A DNA stretch of 64,000 nt from Acidaminococcaceae bacterium. GTDB taxonomy: Bacteria; Bacillota; Negativicutes; Acidaminococcales; Acidaminococcaceae. The DNA lies in the NCBI GenBank assembly GCA_944390935.1, contig CALXRU010000009.1, positions 1 to 64,000 on the forward strand, read 5' to 3'. The translations under genes were made by a program, and so were the position numbers. Positions 1 through 8,384 of the stretch are shown here, piece by piece. Below the pieces are notes generated by a model. The model was not told the origin of the DNA and did no database searches. It saw only the letters and a program-made list of their open reading frames with translations. The first letter of the stretch is position 1, and each line of letters starts with the position of its first letter.

Positions 1-1
1 A

Positions 2-256
2 AACGACGCCGAATATTTAAGCACCGTGCTTGGCGTTGACACCGCCGTAAGCCTGCCGCTGTTTGAACAGAACTTTGGCATGGGTGACGTTACCCACGCA
101 GTGCTGATGGCTAAATATTGCAGCAGCACCCCGGCGCAGATTGTTGAAATGCACAACCCACCCGCAACTGACTGGGACGCCGTTGCCACACAGCTTGGCA
201 TTACCGAAGACCAGATGTACCAGGTACGTTTGGAAATGGAAAAACTTAAGCCTTGA
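2..256 (+). CDS. C-terminal part of an unidentified protein
   Basis: The reading frame is open from the window edge, so only the last 84 codons are seen; the GTG at 26 is probably internal. The fragment is soluble-looking, mixed alpha-helical, with no membrane segment and no motif I recognise. It ends with a charged helix (MEKLKP end) and is followed after about 45 bases by a clear rho-independent terminator, which supports a real gene end. Function is unknown. Confidence 0.6.
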   Translation, partial: NDAEYLSTVLGVDTAVSLPLFEQNFGMGDVTHAVLMAKYCSSTPAQIVEMHNPPATDWDAVATQLGITEDQMYQVRLEMEKLKP

Positions 257-300
257 TGTAAAGTTGTAAATAAATTATAAGTAAGCAGTTATAAAGCAAA

Positions 301-329
301 AAGCGAAGGCACAATGCCTTCGCTTTTTT
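301..329 (+). terminator. Rho-independent terminator of the first gene
   Basis: An 11-bp perfect stem (301-311 with 315-325), a 3-base loop and a T run to 329. It closes the transcript that ends at 256. Confidence 0.9.
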
Positions 330-343
330 GGTGGTAAAGTTAG

Positions 344-382
344 TTTAGTATATCACGATTAAGTTAATCGTAATGTACTAAA
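344..382. repeat. 39-bp palindrome, copy 1 (operator-like)
   Basis: A nearly perfect inverted repeat centred on base 363, with outer arms TTTAGTA/TACTAAA and inner arms CGATTAA/TTAATCG. It lies just upstream of the promoter at 397-425. The second copy at 410-448 is the same length and differs at 6 of 39 positions. Confidence 0.75.
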
Positions 383-396
383 TCTCAAATTTTATC

Positions 397-425
397 TTGC
401 ATTATCATATTTAGTATATTATAAT
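397..425 (+). promoter_or_regulatory. Promoter of the AAA ATPase gene
   Basis: TTGCAT (397-402), a 17-base spacer and TATAAT (420-425). The -10 box and expected start point lie inside the second 39-bp palindrome, an arrangement typical of repression. Confidence 0.65.
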
Positions 426-448
426 TAACTTAATCGTAATTAACTAAA
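410..448. repeat. 39-bp palindrome, copy 2 (operator-like)
   Basis: Inverted repeat centred on base 429, 66 bp from the centre of copy 1. It covers the -10 box and the likely transcription start of the ATPase gene, whose ATG is 16 bases downstream of its end. Confidence 0.75.
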
Positions 449-463
449 TTCGAGGTAAGAAAT

Positions 464-1849
464 ATGTTTATCGGAAGAAACTCAGAACTGCAACAATTAA
501 ATACTCTGTATAAACAGGATAAATTTCAGTGCGTTATTATCTGGGGCCGCCGCCGTGTAGGCAAAACAACACTTATTAACGAATTTTGCAAGGATAAAAC
601 AGCAATTTATTTTACCGGTATCGAAAGCACAGCCAAAGATAATTTGGAAAACTTTAGCAAAAGCATTGCCGCGATAAACGGCAGCAGCGATAATGCGCCG
701 GTGTTTAAAGATTTCCGCAGCGCACTGATAAACATCAATGACTTAGCCCAAAAACAAAAAATAGTGCTTATCATTGATGAATATCCTTATCTTGCCCTCT
801 CCTACAAACCAATTTCTTCCGTTTTGCAGGAACTTATAGATAACACGCTGAAAGCAAACCCCAACCTGTTTATTATTCTTTGCGGATCATCCATGTCGTT
901 TATGGAAAAACAGGTGCTTGGCTACCAAAGCCCGCTTTACGGAAGGCGTACCGCCCAATTTCATATCAAACCGTTTAATTTTTATGAAGTTGCTTCTTAC
1001 TACAAAAATTTCAGCCCAGAAGATATAGCGGCAGTCTATGGCATTACCGGCGGCATACCGCTTTATATGTCGTTTATTAACGATAAGCTGAGCTTAAAGG
1101 ACAATATCATTAACAACTTCTTAATGCCAAGCGGTTATATGTATGAAGAACCCAATAATCTGCTGAATCAGGAACTTCGCGAACCGGCAATTTATAATGC
1201 TATTATCCGCGCCGTTGCCACAGGCAGCTCCAAAATCTCAGAAATTGCTTCTAGAGTCGGTATTGATAACGCCAAAGCCAGCAACTATATTGATAAACTG
1301 ATAGAGCTTGGCATTATTGAAAAAGAAACACCTGCCGGCGCCCCCAAAAGCAGCCGCAAAACAATTTACGGCATTAAAGACGGCATGTTCCGCTTCTGGT
1401 ATAAATTTATACCGCAAAACAATATCTTAATCCAGCGCGGCAAAGCTGAAACGGCATGGCAGAACATTGAACCGCAGTTCAGCGATTACATAGGAAAAGT
1501 ATTTGAAGATATCTGCGCCGATTACTTATGGGAAAACTACGAAAGCCTGCCTGTAAGCTATCAGCAAATAGGGCGCTGGTGGGGCACTAACCCAAAACTG
1601 AAACGTGAAGAAGAAATTGACATTGTTGCTTACGCGGATAATAAAGCAATTTTAGGCGAATGTAAATGGCGCAACGAAAAAACAGATAAAAATGTTTTGG
1701 AAACTTTGCTTGAACGCCGCAAATTGCTTACGCATTTTGATGAATGTTATTACTATATCTTCTCAAAAGCAGGTTTTACAAAATCCTGCATTGAACTTGC
1801 CCATGCAGATGATAAAATCAGGCTGATAAATTTTAAAGAAATGCTATAA
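464..1849 (+). CDS. Archaeal-type AAA ATPase with DUF234-like C-terminal nuclease fold
   Basis: The 461-residue protein has the layout of the ATPase_2 plus DUF234 family. Walker A is GRRRVGKT (28-35), Walker B is a hydrophobic strand ending in Asp105-Glu106, and a sensor-like LCGSS follows near 137. Residues about 240-300 look like a winged helix (ISEIASRVG, then a DKLIELGIIEKE wing). The C-terminal part contains EEIDIVAY followed by LGECKWR, a D-x(n)-ExK pattern of PD-(D/E)xK nucleases. The start has an SD (GAGGTAAG) 5 to 7 bases upstream. The gene stands alone with its own promoter and terminator. Biological role is unknown for the family; a mobile or defence-related role is inference from its setting beside a restriction island. 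Confidence 0.85.
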   Translation: MFIGRNSELQQLNTLYKQDKFQCVIIWGRRRVGKTTLINEFCKDKTAIYFTGIESTAKDNLENFSKSIAAINGSSDNAPVFKDFRSALININDLAQKQKIVLIIDEYPYLALSYKPISSVLQELIDNTLKANPNLFIILCGSSMSFMEKQVLGYQSPLYGRRTAQFHIKPFNFYEVASYYKNFSPEDIAAVYGITGGIPLYMSFINDKLSLKDNIINNFLMPSGYMYEEPNNLLNQELREPAIYNAIIRAVATGSSKISEIASRVGIDNAKASNYIDKLIELGIIEKETPAGAPKSSRKTIYGIKDGMFRFWYKFIPQNNILIQRGKAETAWQNIEPQFSDYIGKVFEDICADYLWENYESLPVSYQQIGRWWGTNPKLKREEEIDIVAYADNKAILGECKWRNEKTDKNVLETLLERRKLLTHFDECYYYIFSKAGFTKSCIELAHADDKIRLINFKEML

Positions 1850-1872
1850 AATTAAATACAGTTTAAACGTAC

Positions 1873-1910
1873 AAACGCAGCATAACATAAGCTATGCTGC
1901 GTTTTGTTTT
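1873..1910 (+). terminator. Terminator of the AAA ATPase gene
   Basis: A 12-bp stem (1873-1884 with 1893-1904) with an 8-base loop and a T-rich tail. Confidence 0.8.
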
Positions 1911-1929
1911 GAATCAAATTGAATTTTCA

Positions 1930-2021
1930 AAATATCACTAAATAAAAACCTGAAATTTCACTGAATGGATTTTGCAAATATCACTGAATGAAAACTTAAA
2001 ATTTCACTGAATGGCTGTAAA
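1930..2021. repeat. Four 23-bp direct repeats
   Basis: The core AAATWTCACTRAATR starts at 1930, 1953, 1976 and 1999, an exact 23-base period. Copies alternate ATATC and ATTTC, so the array can also be read as a 46-bp unit present twice. It fills the space between the converging ATPase and hsdS genes. Confidence 0.85.
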
Positions 2022-2040
2022 ATTTTGCTTACGCTGATTT

Positions 2041-3411
2041 TTACAACACCCTTTTCAACAGTTCCACGGCGGGTTCGTCGGCGGGGTTGTTGGTGGCGAG
2101 CTGGCCGCGGAAGGCGCGGGCGAGGATGGATTTTTTAATGAGGTCGATTTGGGCGAGGGCATTTTGGACAACGCTGTGTGCCTGCTGTTCTTTGGCGAGC
2201 AGGTTATCAATAATGCGGACGATTTCGGTTTGTTCAATTAACGAAGGTAACCATATATTTAATTTCGCCATATCTTTATTATTAATTTGAGGTATATTGG
2301 AACCATTATTCAAAGTTTTTAAATCAATTAATTGCATCCAATAATAACAATACCAATTAACCAGAATCTTATTATTAGGAATAATAGCCATAATATTTAA
2401 ATCTACTAAAATATTTTCTACACTTACAAACCGTTTTTTATTAGTTAATATAGCACCACCTCTTTTAGGAAAAATTGTACTTCCAAAAGGAATTAAATGT
2501 GCAATATTAATCGGAAATGCAAATTTACTTGAAGTAGTAATTTTGATTAAATTATTAGGCAAATTCATATCAGAAACTTTTAAATATGGTATAGCATTAT
2601 TCTCTATCCTTTCTAATTCAGCATCAGAAGGAATAGTATTTCCGCTTTTTAACATACAAGTATCCAAAAGCTTTTTTTCTTCCCAGCTATCCATTGTTAG
2701 GCTGTGTTGTTTGCGCCAGTTGGCGGTCAATTCGCCGGAAAAGGCTTTGTGCAGAATAGCGGCTTTGCGGGTTTCAAAGGTGTCGATGGTGTTTTGCAGT
2801 TTTTCTTTGGCTTCGTCCAGTTTAGCAAACAGGGTTTCTATGCGCTCAACAATTCGCTGCTGTTCGGCAAGCGGAGGGAGAGGCATTTCTATTCCTTCTA
2901 AATCAGACTTTCTAATAGCAGGAACTGTTGTAGCATTAGTATAATCATATAAATCTAATTGCAAACTCCAAAAATAAAAATATTTCCAAAATCCTACTTT
3001 ACTAACGAAAGCCATAAGATTATTATCTATGCAACACGCTTTGTTATTTATGCTACGTCTATTTAAACGTATGGCTTCTCCTATTTTTGCAAAAATTATA
3101 GAATTTACAGGTATTAATGTTGCTTTTAAAATTTTTAATATTTCATCATTTATTGTATTGCTATTATCATATAAAATTCCGTTATCATCAGAATATTTTA
3201 AACTTCCAACTTTATAAAAAGGTATATGATAATTTTGAAATCCCTGATAGTCTTTTTTAAAAGCATTTCCTGCGATAAATTCTCCGCAATTTCCCCAATA
3301 AGTCCAGCACCAGTTATCCGGCACTTTGTAGGGTTGTTCTGCTTCGGACACCAGTGCCTGCTGCAATTTTTCTTCAGCAGTCAGTTGCGACTGTTTTTTT
3401 CTGCCTGCCAT
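2041..3411 (-). CDS. hsdS: Type I restriction-modification specificity subunit HsdS
   Basis: The 456-residue protein sets DNA target choice for the HsdR-HsdM-HsdS complex. It has the two-repeat layout: target domain 1 (about 30-170), a conserved helical spacer starting LPPLAEQQRIVERIE (about 180-235), target domain 2 (about 240-395) and a second conserved helix starting LPSLIEQTEIVRIID. Both target domains (roughly 2280-2690 and 2890-3300) are visibly AT-richer than the spacers, as expected for exchangeable recognition domains. The stop of hsdM overlaps this ATG by one base (TGATG), so the two are translationally coupled. The recognition sequence cannot be told from the sequence. Confidence 0.95.
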   Translation of the reverse strand: MAGRKKQSQLTAEEKLQQALVSEAEQPYKVPDNWCWTYWGNCGEFIAGNAFKKDYQGFQNYHIPFYKVGSLKYSDDNGILYDNSNTINDEILKILKATLIPVNSIIFAKIGEAIRLNRRSINNKACCIDNNLMAFVSKVGFWKYFYFWSLQLDLYDYTNATTVPAIRKSDLEGIEMPLPPLAEQQRIVERIETLFAKLDEAKEKLQNTIDTFETRKAAILHKAFSGELTANWRKQHSLTMDSWEEKKLLDTCMLKSGNTIPSDAELERIENNAIPYLKVSDMNLPNNLIKITTSSKFAFPINIAHLIPFGSTIFPKRGGAILTNKKRFVSVENILVDLNIMAIIPNNKILVNWYCYYWMQLIDLKTLNNGSNIPQINNKDMAKLNIWLPSLIEQTEIVRIIDNLLAKEQQAHSVVQNALAQIDLIKKSILARAFRGQLATNNPADEPAVELLKRVL

Positions 3412-4904
3412 CAGCGCACCTCCGCCAAAGCGTTAAGCTCTTTTACTACGCTTTGCAGTAAGTCTACTGCTTCTTCAAGCTGTGCGGCAGCTTCGGCTGC
3501 GCTTGCTGCCGGGTCGGGCAAATCGTTATAATCAAGCACGCTGTCGTCACGGATTAAGCCTAAATCAAGACTATTGCCTTTAGCGGCAATTTCGTCACGG
3601 GTAAATACGTTCCAGCGTTCATCCTGCACGGCGCGGCGGTCTTGCGCTTCGTAGGCTTTTTCAAAATCCGCAAAATGTTCCGCTTTAAGCGGCGTGGTTT
3701 TGCCAAAGCTGGGCATGTTGGTGCGCAGGTCGTAAAACCATACTTCTTGGGTGTTGCCCTTATCGCTTGTGCCGCGCGTAAAAAACAGCACGTTGGTTTT
3801 TACGCCCTGTGCGTAAAAAATACCGGTCGGCAAGCGCAAAACAGTGTGCAGGTTGCACTTATCCATTAAGTCGCAGCGTATTTTTTCGCCGTCACCGTCG
3901 GCAAAAAGTACGTTATCCGGCAGCACAACGGCCGCACGGGCTTTGCCATCAGCCTTAAGGCTGCGGTAAATATGCTGCAAAAAGTTAAGCTGTTTATTGC
4001 TGGTAGGGAAGGTAAAATCATCGCGGGTGGCGCGCTCGCCGCCTTTTTTGGTGCCAAAGGGCGGGTTGGTTAATACCACGTCGTAACCTTTCATGCTTTT
4101 ACCAAGGTTGCTGAGCGTATCGCCAAATTTAATTTCGCCTTCAATATCGTGCAGCATGGCGTTCATCAGCGCCAAACGGCGTGTATCGCGCACAAGTTCA
4201 CAGCCGGTAAAGGCTTCGCTGCGTTCAAATTCATAAGTATCATAGTCAAGCTCAAAAAAATCTCTGGTATGTTCTTTTACATAACGGTGCGCGGCAATCA
4301 TAAAGCCAAAAGTGCCGCAGGCGGGGTCGTTGCAGCGTTCTTTGGGCTGCGGTTTTACAAGGCGCGTCATTACGTCAATCAGCACGCGCGGCGTAAAATA
4401 CTGCCCCGCGCCGGATTTCTTTTCGTTGGCGTTCTTTTCCAGCAGGCCTTCGTAAAGGTTGCCAAGGCCTTCTTCGCGGGCAGAATACCAGTCCAGCTTA
4501 TCAATGGTGGTGATAATTTTTTCAAGATTTTTCGGTTCTTCGATGTTGGTAACGGCGCCGTCATAAATAGCGCGGATATTGCCGGTGCAGTAAGTGCCAA
4601 ACAGACGCAGCAAATCCTTGTAGTAGTTGTAAAGTTCAATGCCTGTTTTGCTTTTTAAAACATCCCAGCTGTAATTTAATATAATTTGCTTTTGGGCGTT
4701 TTGGGCAATCTGTTCTTCCGTAAGGTTGTCGCCCTGCGTTAAGGTTACGCCTTCGCCAAAGTTTTTTTCAACTTCTGTTTCTTTGGCCATTTTTAAAAAT
4801 AATATGTAGGTAAGTTCGGTTACATACTGGTGGTAGGTAATGCCGTCATCCCTTAATACATCGCACAAGTTCCAAAGTTTGGAAACTATTTCCTGTGTGT
4901 TCAA
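3411..4904 (-). CDS. hsdM: Type I restriction-modification methyltransferase subunit HsdM
   Basis: This N6-adenine methyltransferase subunit has 497 residues, the usual length. An N-terminal HsdM helical domain (1-150) is followed by GQYFTPR (168-174), SAM-binding motif I DPACGTFG (193-200) and catalytic motif IV NPPFG (280-284). Motif I usually reads DPACGTGG; the Phe here is a small departure. It overlaps hsdR by 4 bases (ATGA) upstream and hsdS by one base downstream, making a tight hsdR-hsdM-hsdS operon. Confidence 0.97.
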   Translation of the reverse strand: MNTQEIVSKLWNLCDVLRDDGITYHQYVTELTYILFLKMAKETEVEKNFGEGVTLTQGDNLTEEQIAQNAQKQIILNYSWDVLKSKTGIELYNYYKDLLRLFGTYCTGNIRAIYDGAVTNIEEPKNLEKIITTIDKLDWYSAREEGLGNLYEGLLEKNANEKKSGAGQYFTPRVLIDVMTRLVKPQPKERCNDPACGTFGFMIAAHRYVKEHTRDFFELDYDTYEFERSEAFTGCELVRDTRRLALMNAMLHDIEGEIKFGDTLSNLGKSMKGYDVVLTNPPFGTKKGGERATRDDFTFPTSNKQLNFLQHIYRSLKADGKARAAVVLPDNVLFADGDGEKIRCDLMDKCNLHTVLRLPTGIFYAQGVKTNVLFFTRGTSDKGNTQEVWFYDLRTNMPSFGKTTPLKAEHFADFEKAYEAQDRRAVQDERWNVFTRDEIAAKGNSLDLGLIRDDSVLDYNDLPDPAASAAEAAAQLEEAVDLLQSVVKELNALAEVR

Positions 4905-7900
4905 GCCGTTCTGCCTCCATCATCGTAAAGATATTCGTTAAGCTCGCTCATAATCTCTTTAAGATTGCCTTTGAAGAACTGATTTATCTTTTTAAAACCG
5001 CCTTTGCCTTTAAAGCGCGGGTCTTCATCAAATACTGTTTCGTTCATAACTGTTTCATTTAAAAGATAGGTTTCGATATTTTCTAACCAGTTAAGTTCTA
5101 TTCTGCTGAAGTTATGCGCCTTTTTTAATTTATTTACGGCATTGCGGATGCGTGCCTGATGCCCGACAAGCGGCGAGCCGATGGCATAGCGGCGCACAAG
5201 GCTGATAATATCGGCCGTTATTTCTTCGCTGGTCATTTCTCTGAGCGCAGTGTTGAGCTGTTTGGTGGTAAATCCCTGCTGAGCCAGTGCCATGCGCAGG
5301 CTTTTGAGCGTTTCGCGCGTCAGTTCCTTGGGGCGCGTGCAGATAATGTTCAGCGCGGCAATTTCGTTAATATTATTTTTTACAAACTGGCTAAAGCTTT
5401 CCAGATAGTCACCGGGGCGCTGGTCATATTTGCCAAAGCCGCGTTCATGCGCCATCAATATATCCTGTTTATCGGACACTACTTTAGGATAGCGGCTGCC
5501 GCGCTGCCCGCCGTCCAGTAATTCCAAAAGACCGGCTTCATTAAGCAGCATTTGTTTTGCTTCCGTCAGCGGTTTGCTTTCTATCTTTTTAATAAATTCA
5601 TCTACGTTTAAGCCGCCGGAAGCATCCTTAAATTCGCGGACAGCATCGGCATTAAGCCTGCGTTTGGCACGCTGCAATTTGGCAATTATCTGCCCGATGG
5701 CATTTTTAATATGCACTTCGTCCTGCAATACTTCCAGCCCTTCCAAAAGCTGAGCAAAGGTTGTTTTAGGGTCGGCAGATATGGGCTTCATGGTGTTTAC
5801 TTCTTCAAGCGAATCATAAACGCCGACGGGGTCGTAAATTTCAAAATGTGTTTTGTTTATCTCCGGGCACAAGCGCGTTGCGCGGCCAAGCATTTGTTCA
5901 AACAAAATACGCGATTTTACGCGGCGCATAAATACCAATGTGGTAATTTCCGGCACGTCGATGCCGGTAGTCAATAAATCTACCGTTACGGCAATGCTGG
6001 GGAAGCGTTCATTTTTAAAGCGTTTAATGGCTTCCTGCACTTTGCGTTTGTTACCCCCGCCGACGCTGCCGGTAATTTTCATAATGGCGTCGTTATCAAT
6101 GCCCTGTTCGCTGTAAATTTCTTTCAGCAGCGAAACAATCAAATCGGCGTGTTCGTCATCGACGGCGAAAATAAGCGTTTTGCCCTGCATTACGTCTTCG
6201 GGGTCAATATCATGGGCAATTTCTTCAAGTACAGTACGGTTAAATTCCGGCGTAATAACTTTACGGTTAAACTGTTCAACGTCAAAGTTCAGTTCATCCT
6301 GCAATACTTCGCTGTTGGTAATTTCGCCGGTTACAGGGTCGTAAAGCGCAAGCGTTTCGCCTTTTTTATACTTAATACCTTCGGTGTTTAGTTTTGTTTT
6401 TATTTTGTGCGGGGCGTCGTAATCTACAAGGTAGCCTTCAATAACGGCCTCGCGGTAGGTGTATTTAAACACGGGCTTGCCAAAAATCTGCGTGGTGTGC
6501 AGCGCAGGCGTTGCCGTTAAAGCAATTTTAACAGCGTCAAAGTATTCAATTACCATGCGGTATTTGCTTTGGTAATCAAGCTGGTCGCGGTATAGTATTT
6601 CGTCCTCGCCCATTTCTTTATCCAAAAGGTATCCTCTGTGGGCTTCGTCGATAATGATTAAGTCGTAATCCGTAACGGCGGGCTGCGTTTCGCCTTCGTT
6701 ATAAAGCAGGCGTTTAACCATTCCCTGCACCGTTGCAACATGGATTTTGGTTTCAGTATCAACGTCTATATCTTCCAGTGTTTTTATATCGTAAATCTGC
6801 GCCAGCGTTTTTAAGTCTTCTATTTTAACCTCGTTAAATACATCTTCGGCCTGCTCGCCGAGCGCGGTGCGGTCTACCAAAAACAAAATACGGCTAAAAC
6901 GCTGCGTTTTTAAAAAGCGGTAAATCATGCCAAGCACAGTGCGGGTTTTGCCTGTGCCGGTTGCCATGGCAAGCAAAATATTGGGCTGTCCGGCAATCAC
7001 TGCATTTTCGGCAGCACTTATCGCGTTAAGCTGATACTGCCTTAAATTAAGTCCGTCATGGTCGCGTAAAAAATCAAATGGCAGCTGCTGTAAAGTTTTG
7101 TCTGCCGTTTCGATATCACGGGTTAACAGGGAGAGCATACCTTCCGGGCTAATCCAGCCGCGCAGGGCTTTAGGCATGTTGCTGCTTTCCCTTAAATCCA
7201 AAAACCAAATGCCTGATTTTGTTTCAAGCTGGGCAAGGTAAGGCCTGCCGTTAGTTGCAAAAACAAACGGCGCTTTATATTTGCCCCATGTGTTTATAAT
7301 ATATTTTTCGTCCTCCGGGCGGATACCGGAAGCATATTCTTTGCACTGATAATCTATAACGGAGGGGATATCTTTGTGTTCTGCTTTGGCTTCAATTATG
7401 CCGACAAGTTTTTCGCCGGCAAAAAGAGCATAATCGGCCCTGCCCCTGTTGCCTGCCTGCGAGAGGGTAGGCCATTCGGCAATGGCAAGATTTTTATCCT
7501 TTTGAGGGCGGGCGCCTTTGCTGTAACGCAAGTTTTCGGTATCGGCCTGCCAGCCTACTTTGCGCAGCTGTTCATCAATAAGGTAACGGGTTTCGGCTTC
7601 GGATTTTTGACGCTGGCTGGCGGCGGCAAGGGCGCGTTTTCTGCGTTCATCGGCAGCAAGGGCTTTTGCTGCGGCAGCAATTCTTTCAGCATCGGCAAGC
7701 AGTTTTTCTTCCGCGTCTTTGTCGTCCTGAATAGTTATAGTTTTGGCTTCCGCTTCCGTAGGCAAAACAAATTTATGGTTTTCGTACTGCCAGTCGCCAT
7801 AGGTTTGCATAAACCATTCGCATAAACTGTGCGTCATGGGCAGCAGCGACTGGCCTTCCTTAATATTTTCATATCCGTTATGGGCGGCTTTGTTGCGCGT

Positions 7901-8164
7901 TTTACGCAAGGCGTGCAGAATATCCACAAGGTCCTGCGTTAAAAGCCCCTGCGAGGCAAGTATGTTGATTTTGGTTACGGCTTTACATTCCGCCGGAATT
8001 TTAATTTTATCGTAAGTAAGCATTAAGTTGACGATTGTTTCGCCAATCATGCCAAGTTTTATTAAGCATGAGTTGGAATCGCTGTAACAATATTTTTCGG
8101 CCAGTGCGCCAAAATTTGCCAGCACCGGAAAATGCGTATTTAAAAATGCAAAGTTGGATTTCAT
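4901..8164 (-). CDS. hsdR: Type I restriction endonuclease subunit HsdR
   Basis: This is the ATP-dependent translocase and nuclease subunit. With the ATG at 8164 it has 1087 residues. That start is preferred because GAAGGGG lies 8 bases upstream and the protein then begins MKSNFAFL; the frame can be extended only to a GTG at 8200. Order of parts: a DUF4145-like N-terminal helical domain (about 20-120), a charged coiled linker, an HsdR_N nuclease with Asp244 and Glu258-x-Lys260, helicase Walker A ATGTGKT (401-407), DEAH box (506-509), LTATP motif, helicase C domain with QMLGRATRL, then the EcoEI-type C-terminal domain. It is intact. Confidence 0.96.
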   Translation of the reverse strand: MKSNFAFLNTHFPVLANFGALAEKYCYSDSNSCLIKLGMIGETIVNLMLTYDKIKIPAECKAVTKINILASQGLLTQDLVDILHALRKTRNKAAHNGYENIKEGQSLLPMTHSLCEWFMQTYGDWQYENHKFVLPTEAEAKTITIQDDKDAEEKLLADAERIAAAAKALAADERRKRALAAASQRQKSEAETRYLIDEQLRKVGWQADTENLRYSKGARPQKDKNLAIAEWPTLSQAGNRGRADYALFAGEKLVGIIEAKAEHKDIPSVIDYQCKEYASGIRPEDEKYIINTWGKYKAPFVFATNGRPYLAQLETKSGIWFLDLRESSNMPKALRGWISPEGMLSLLTRDIETADKTLQQLPFDFLRDHDGLNLRQYQLNAISAAENAVIAGQPNILLAMATGTGKTRTVLGMIYRFLKTQRFSRILFLVDRTALGEQAEDVFNEVKIEDLKTLAQIYDIKTLEDIDVDTETKIHVATVQGMVKRLLYNEGETQPAVTDYDLIIIDEAHRGYLLDKEMGEDEILYRDQLDYQSKYRMVIEYFDAVKIALTATPALHTTQIFGKPVFKYTYREAVIEGYLVDYDAPHKIKTKLNTEGIKYKKGETLALYDPVTGEITNSEVLQDELNFDVEQFNRKVITPEFNRTVLEEIAHDIDPEDVMQGKTLIFAVDDEHADLIVSLLKEIYSEQGIDNDAIMKITGSVGGGNKRKVQEAIKRFKNERFPSIAVTVDLLTTGIDVPEITTLVFMRRVKSRILFEQMLGRATRLCPEINKTHFEIYDPVGVYDSLEEVNTMKPISADPKTTFAQLLEGLEVLQDEVHIKNAIGQIIAKLQRAKRRLNADAVREFKDASGGLNVDEFIKKIESKPLTEAKQMLLNEAGLLELLDGGQRGSRYPKVVSDKQDILMAHERGFGKYDQRPGDYLESFSQFVKNNINEIAALNIICTRPKELTRETLKSLRMALAQQGFTTKQLNTALREMTSEEITADIISLVRRYAIGSPLVGHQARIRNAVNKLKKAHNFSRIELNWLENIETYLLNETVMNETVFDEDPRFKGKGGFKKINQFFKGNLKEIMSELNEYLYDDGGRTA

Positions 8165-8223
8165 AAGCCTTACCCCTTCATCCAAGTTGTATATCCACAC
8201 AAAATTTTTGCCTTAATAGTTTA

Positions 8224-8252
8224 ATTATATCATATTTAATGATTAGATAGAA
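8224..8252 (-). promoter_or_regulatory. Candidate promoter of hsdRMS
   Basis: A perfect TATAAT (minus strand, 8224-8229) lies 60 bases before the hsdR ATG; the -35 at 17 bases is weak (TTCTAT). Confidence 0.35.
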
Positions 8253-8261
8253 AAGAAGCGC

Positions 8262-8296
8262 ACAAAATAAAAAAGACACCGGCGTTAACCGATGTC
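8262..8296 (-). terminator. Terminator copy downstream of the toxin-antitoxin pair
   Basis: GACATCGG/CCGGTGTC hairpin (8275-8296) followed on the minus strand by a T run. It is the duplicate of the tRNA-Ser(GCT) terminator and now ends the toxin-antitoxin transcript. Confidence 0.7.
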
Positions 8297-8310
8297 CTTT
8301 GCTTTTAAGT

Positions 8311-8379
8311 TGGCGGAGTGGCAGAGATTTGAACCCTGGCGGGAGTTGCACCCCCTAACGATTTGCTAAATCGTCCTCT
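8311..8379 (-). pseudogene. Truncated tRNA-Ser(GCT) copy
   Basis: Minus-strand CCA end, acceptor 3' strand, T arm, variable arm and anticodon arm of tRNA-Ser are present, but the sequence diverges before the D arm, so no cloverleaf can form. The anticodon stem ACGAT/ATCGT is kept, while its loop reads TTAGCAA where the intact gene has TTGCTAA, its reverse complement. The toxin stop codon begins 5 bases beyond the break. Confidence 0.85.
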
Positions 8380-8384
8380 GTATT

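Larger units (their letters stand above)
8258..8379. repeat. Direct repeat A: tRNA-Ser 3' part plus terminator
   Basis: About 122 bp, matching 9132-9254 in the same orientation with only a handful of differences (one A fewer in the A run, two substitutions, and a flipped anticodon loop). The two copies bracket the toxin-antitoxin pair. Confidence 0.9.

Noticed and set aside
1930..2021. CRISPR array
   Set aside because: The 23-base period has no unique spacers of CRISPR length; similarity extends through nearly the whole unit and no cas genes are nearby.
3411..4904. Inactive HsdM because motif I reads DPACGTFG
   Set aside because: Only the penultimate Gly is changed to Phe; the rest of motif I and NPPFG are intact, so loss of function is not supported.
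8165..8200. GTG start for hsdR at 8200
   Set aside because: No ribosome site, while the ATG at 8164 has GAAGGGG 8 bases upstream and gives the family N-terminus.
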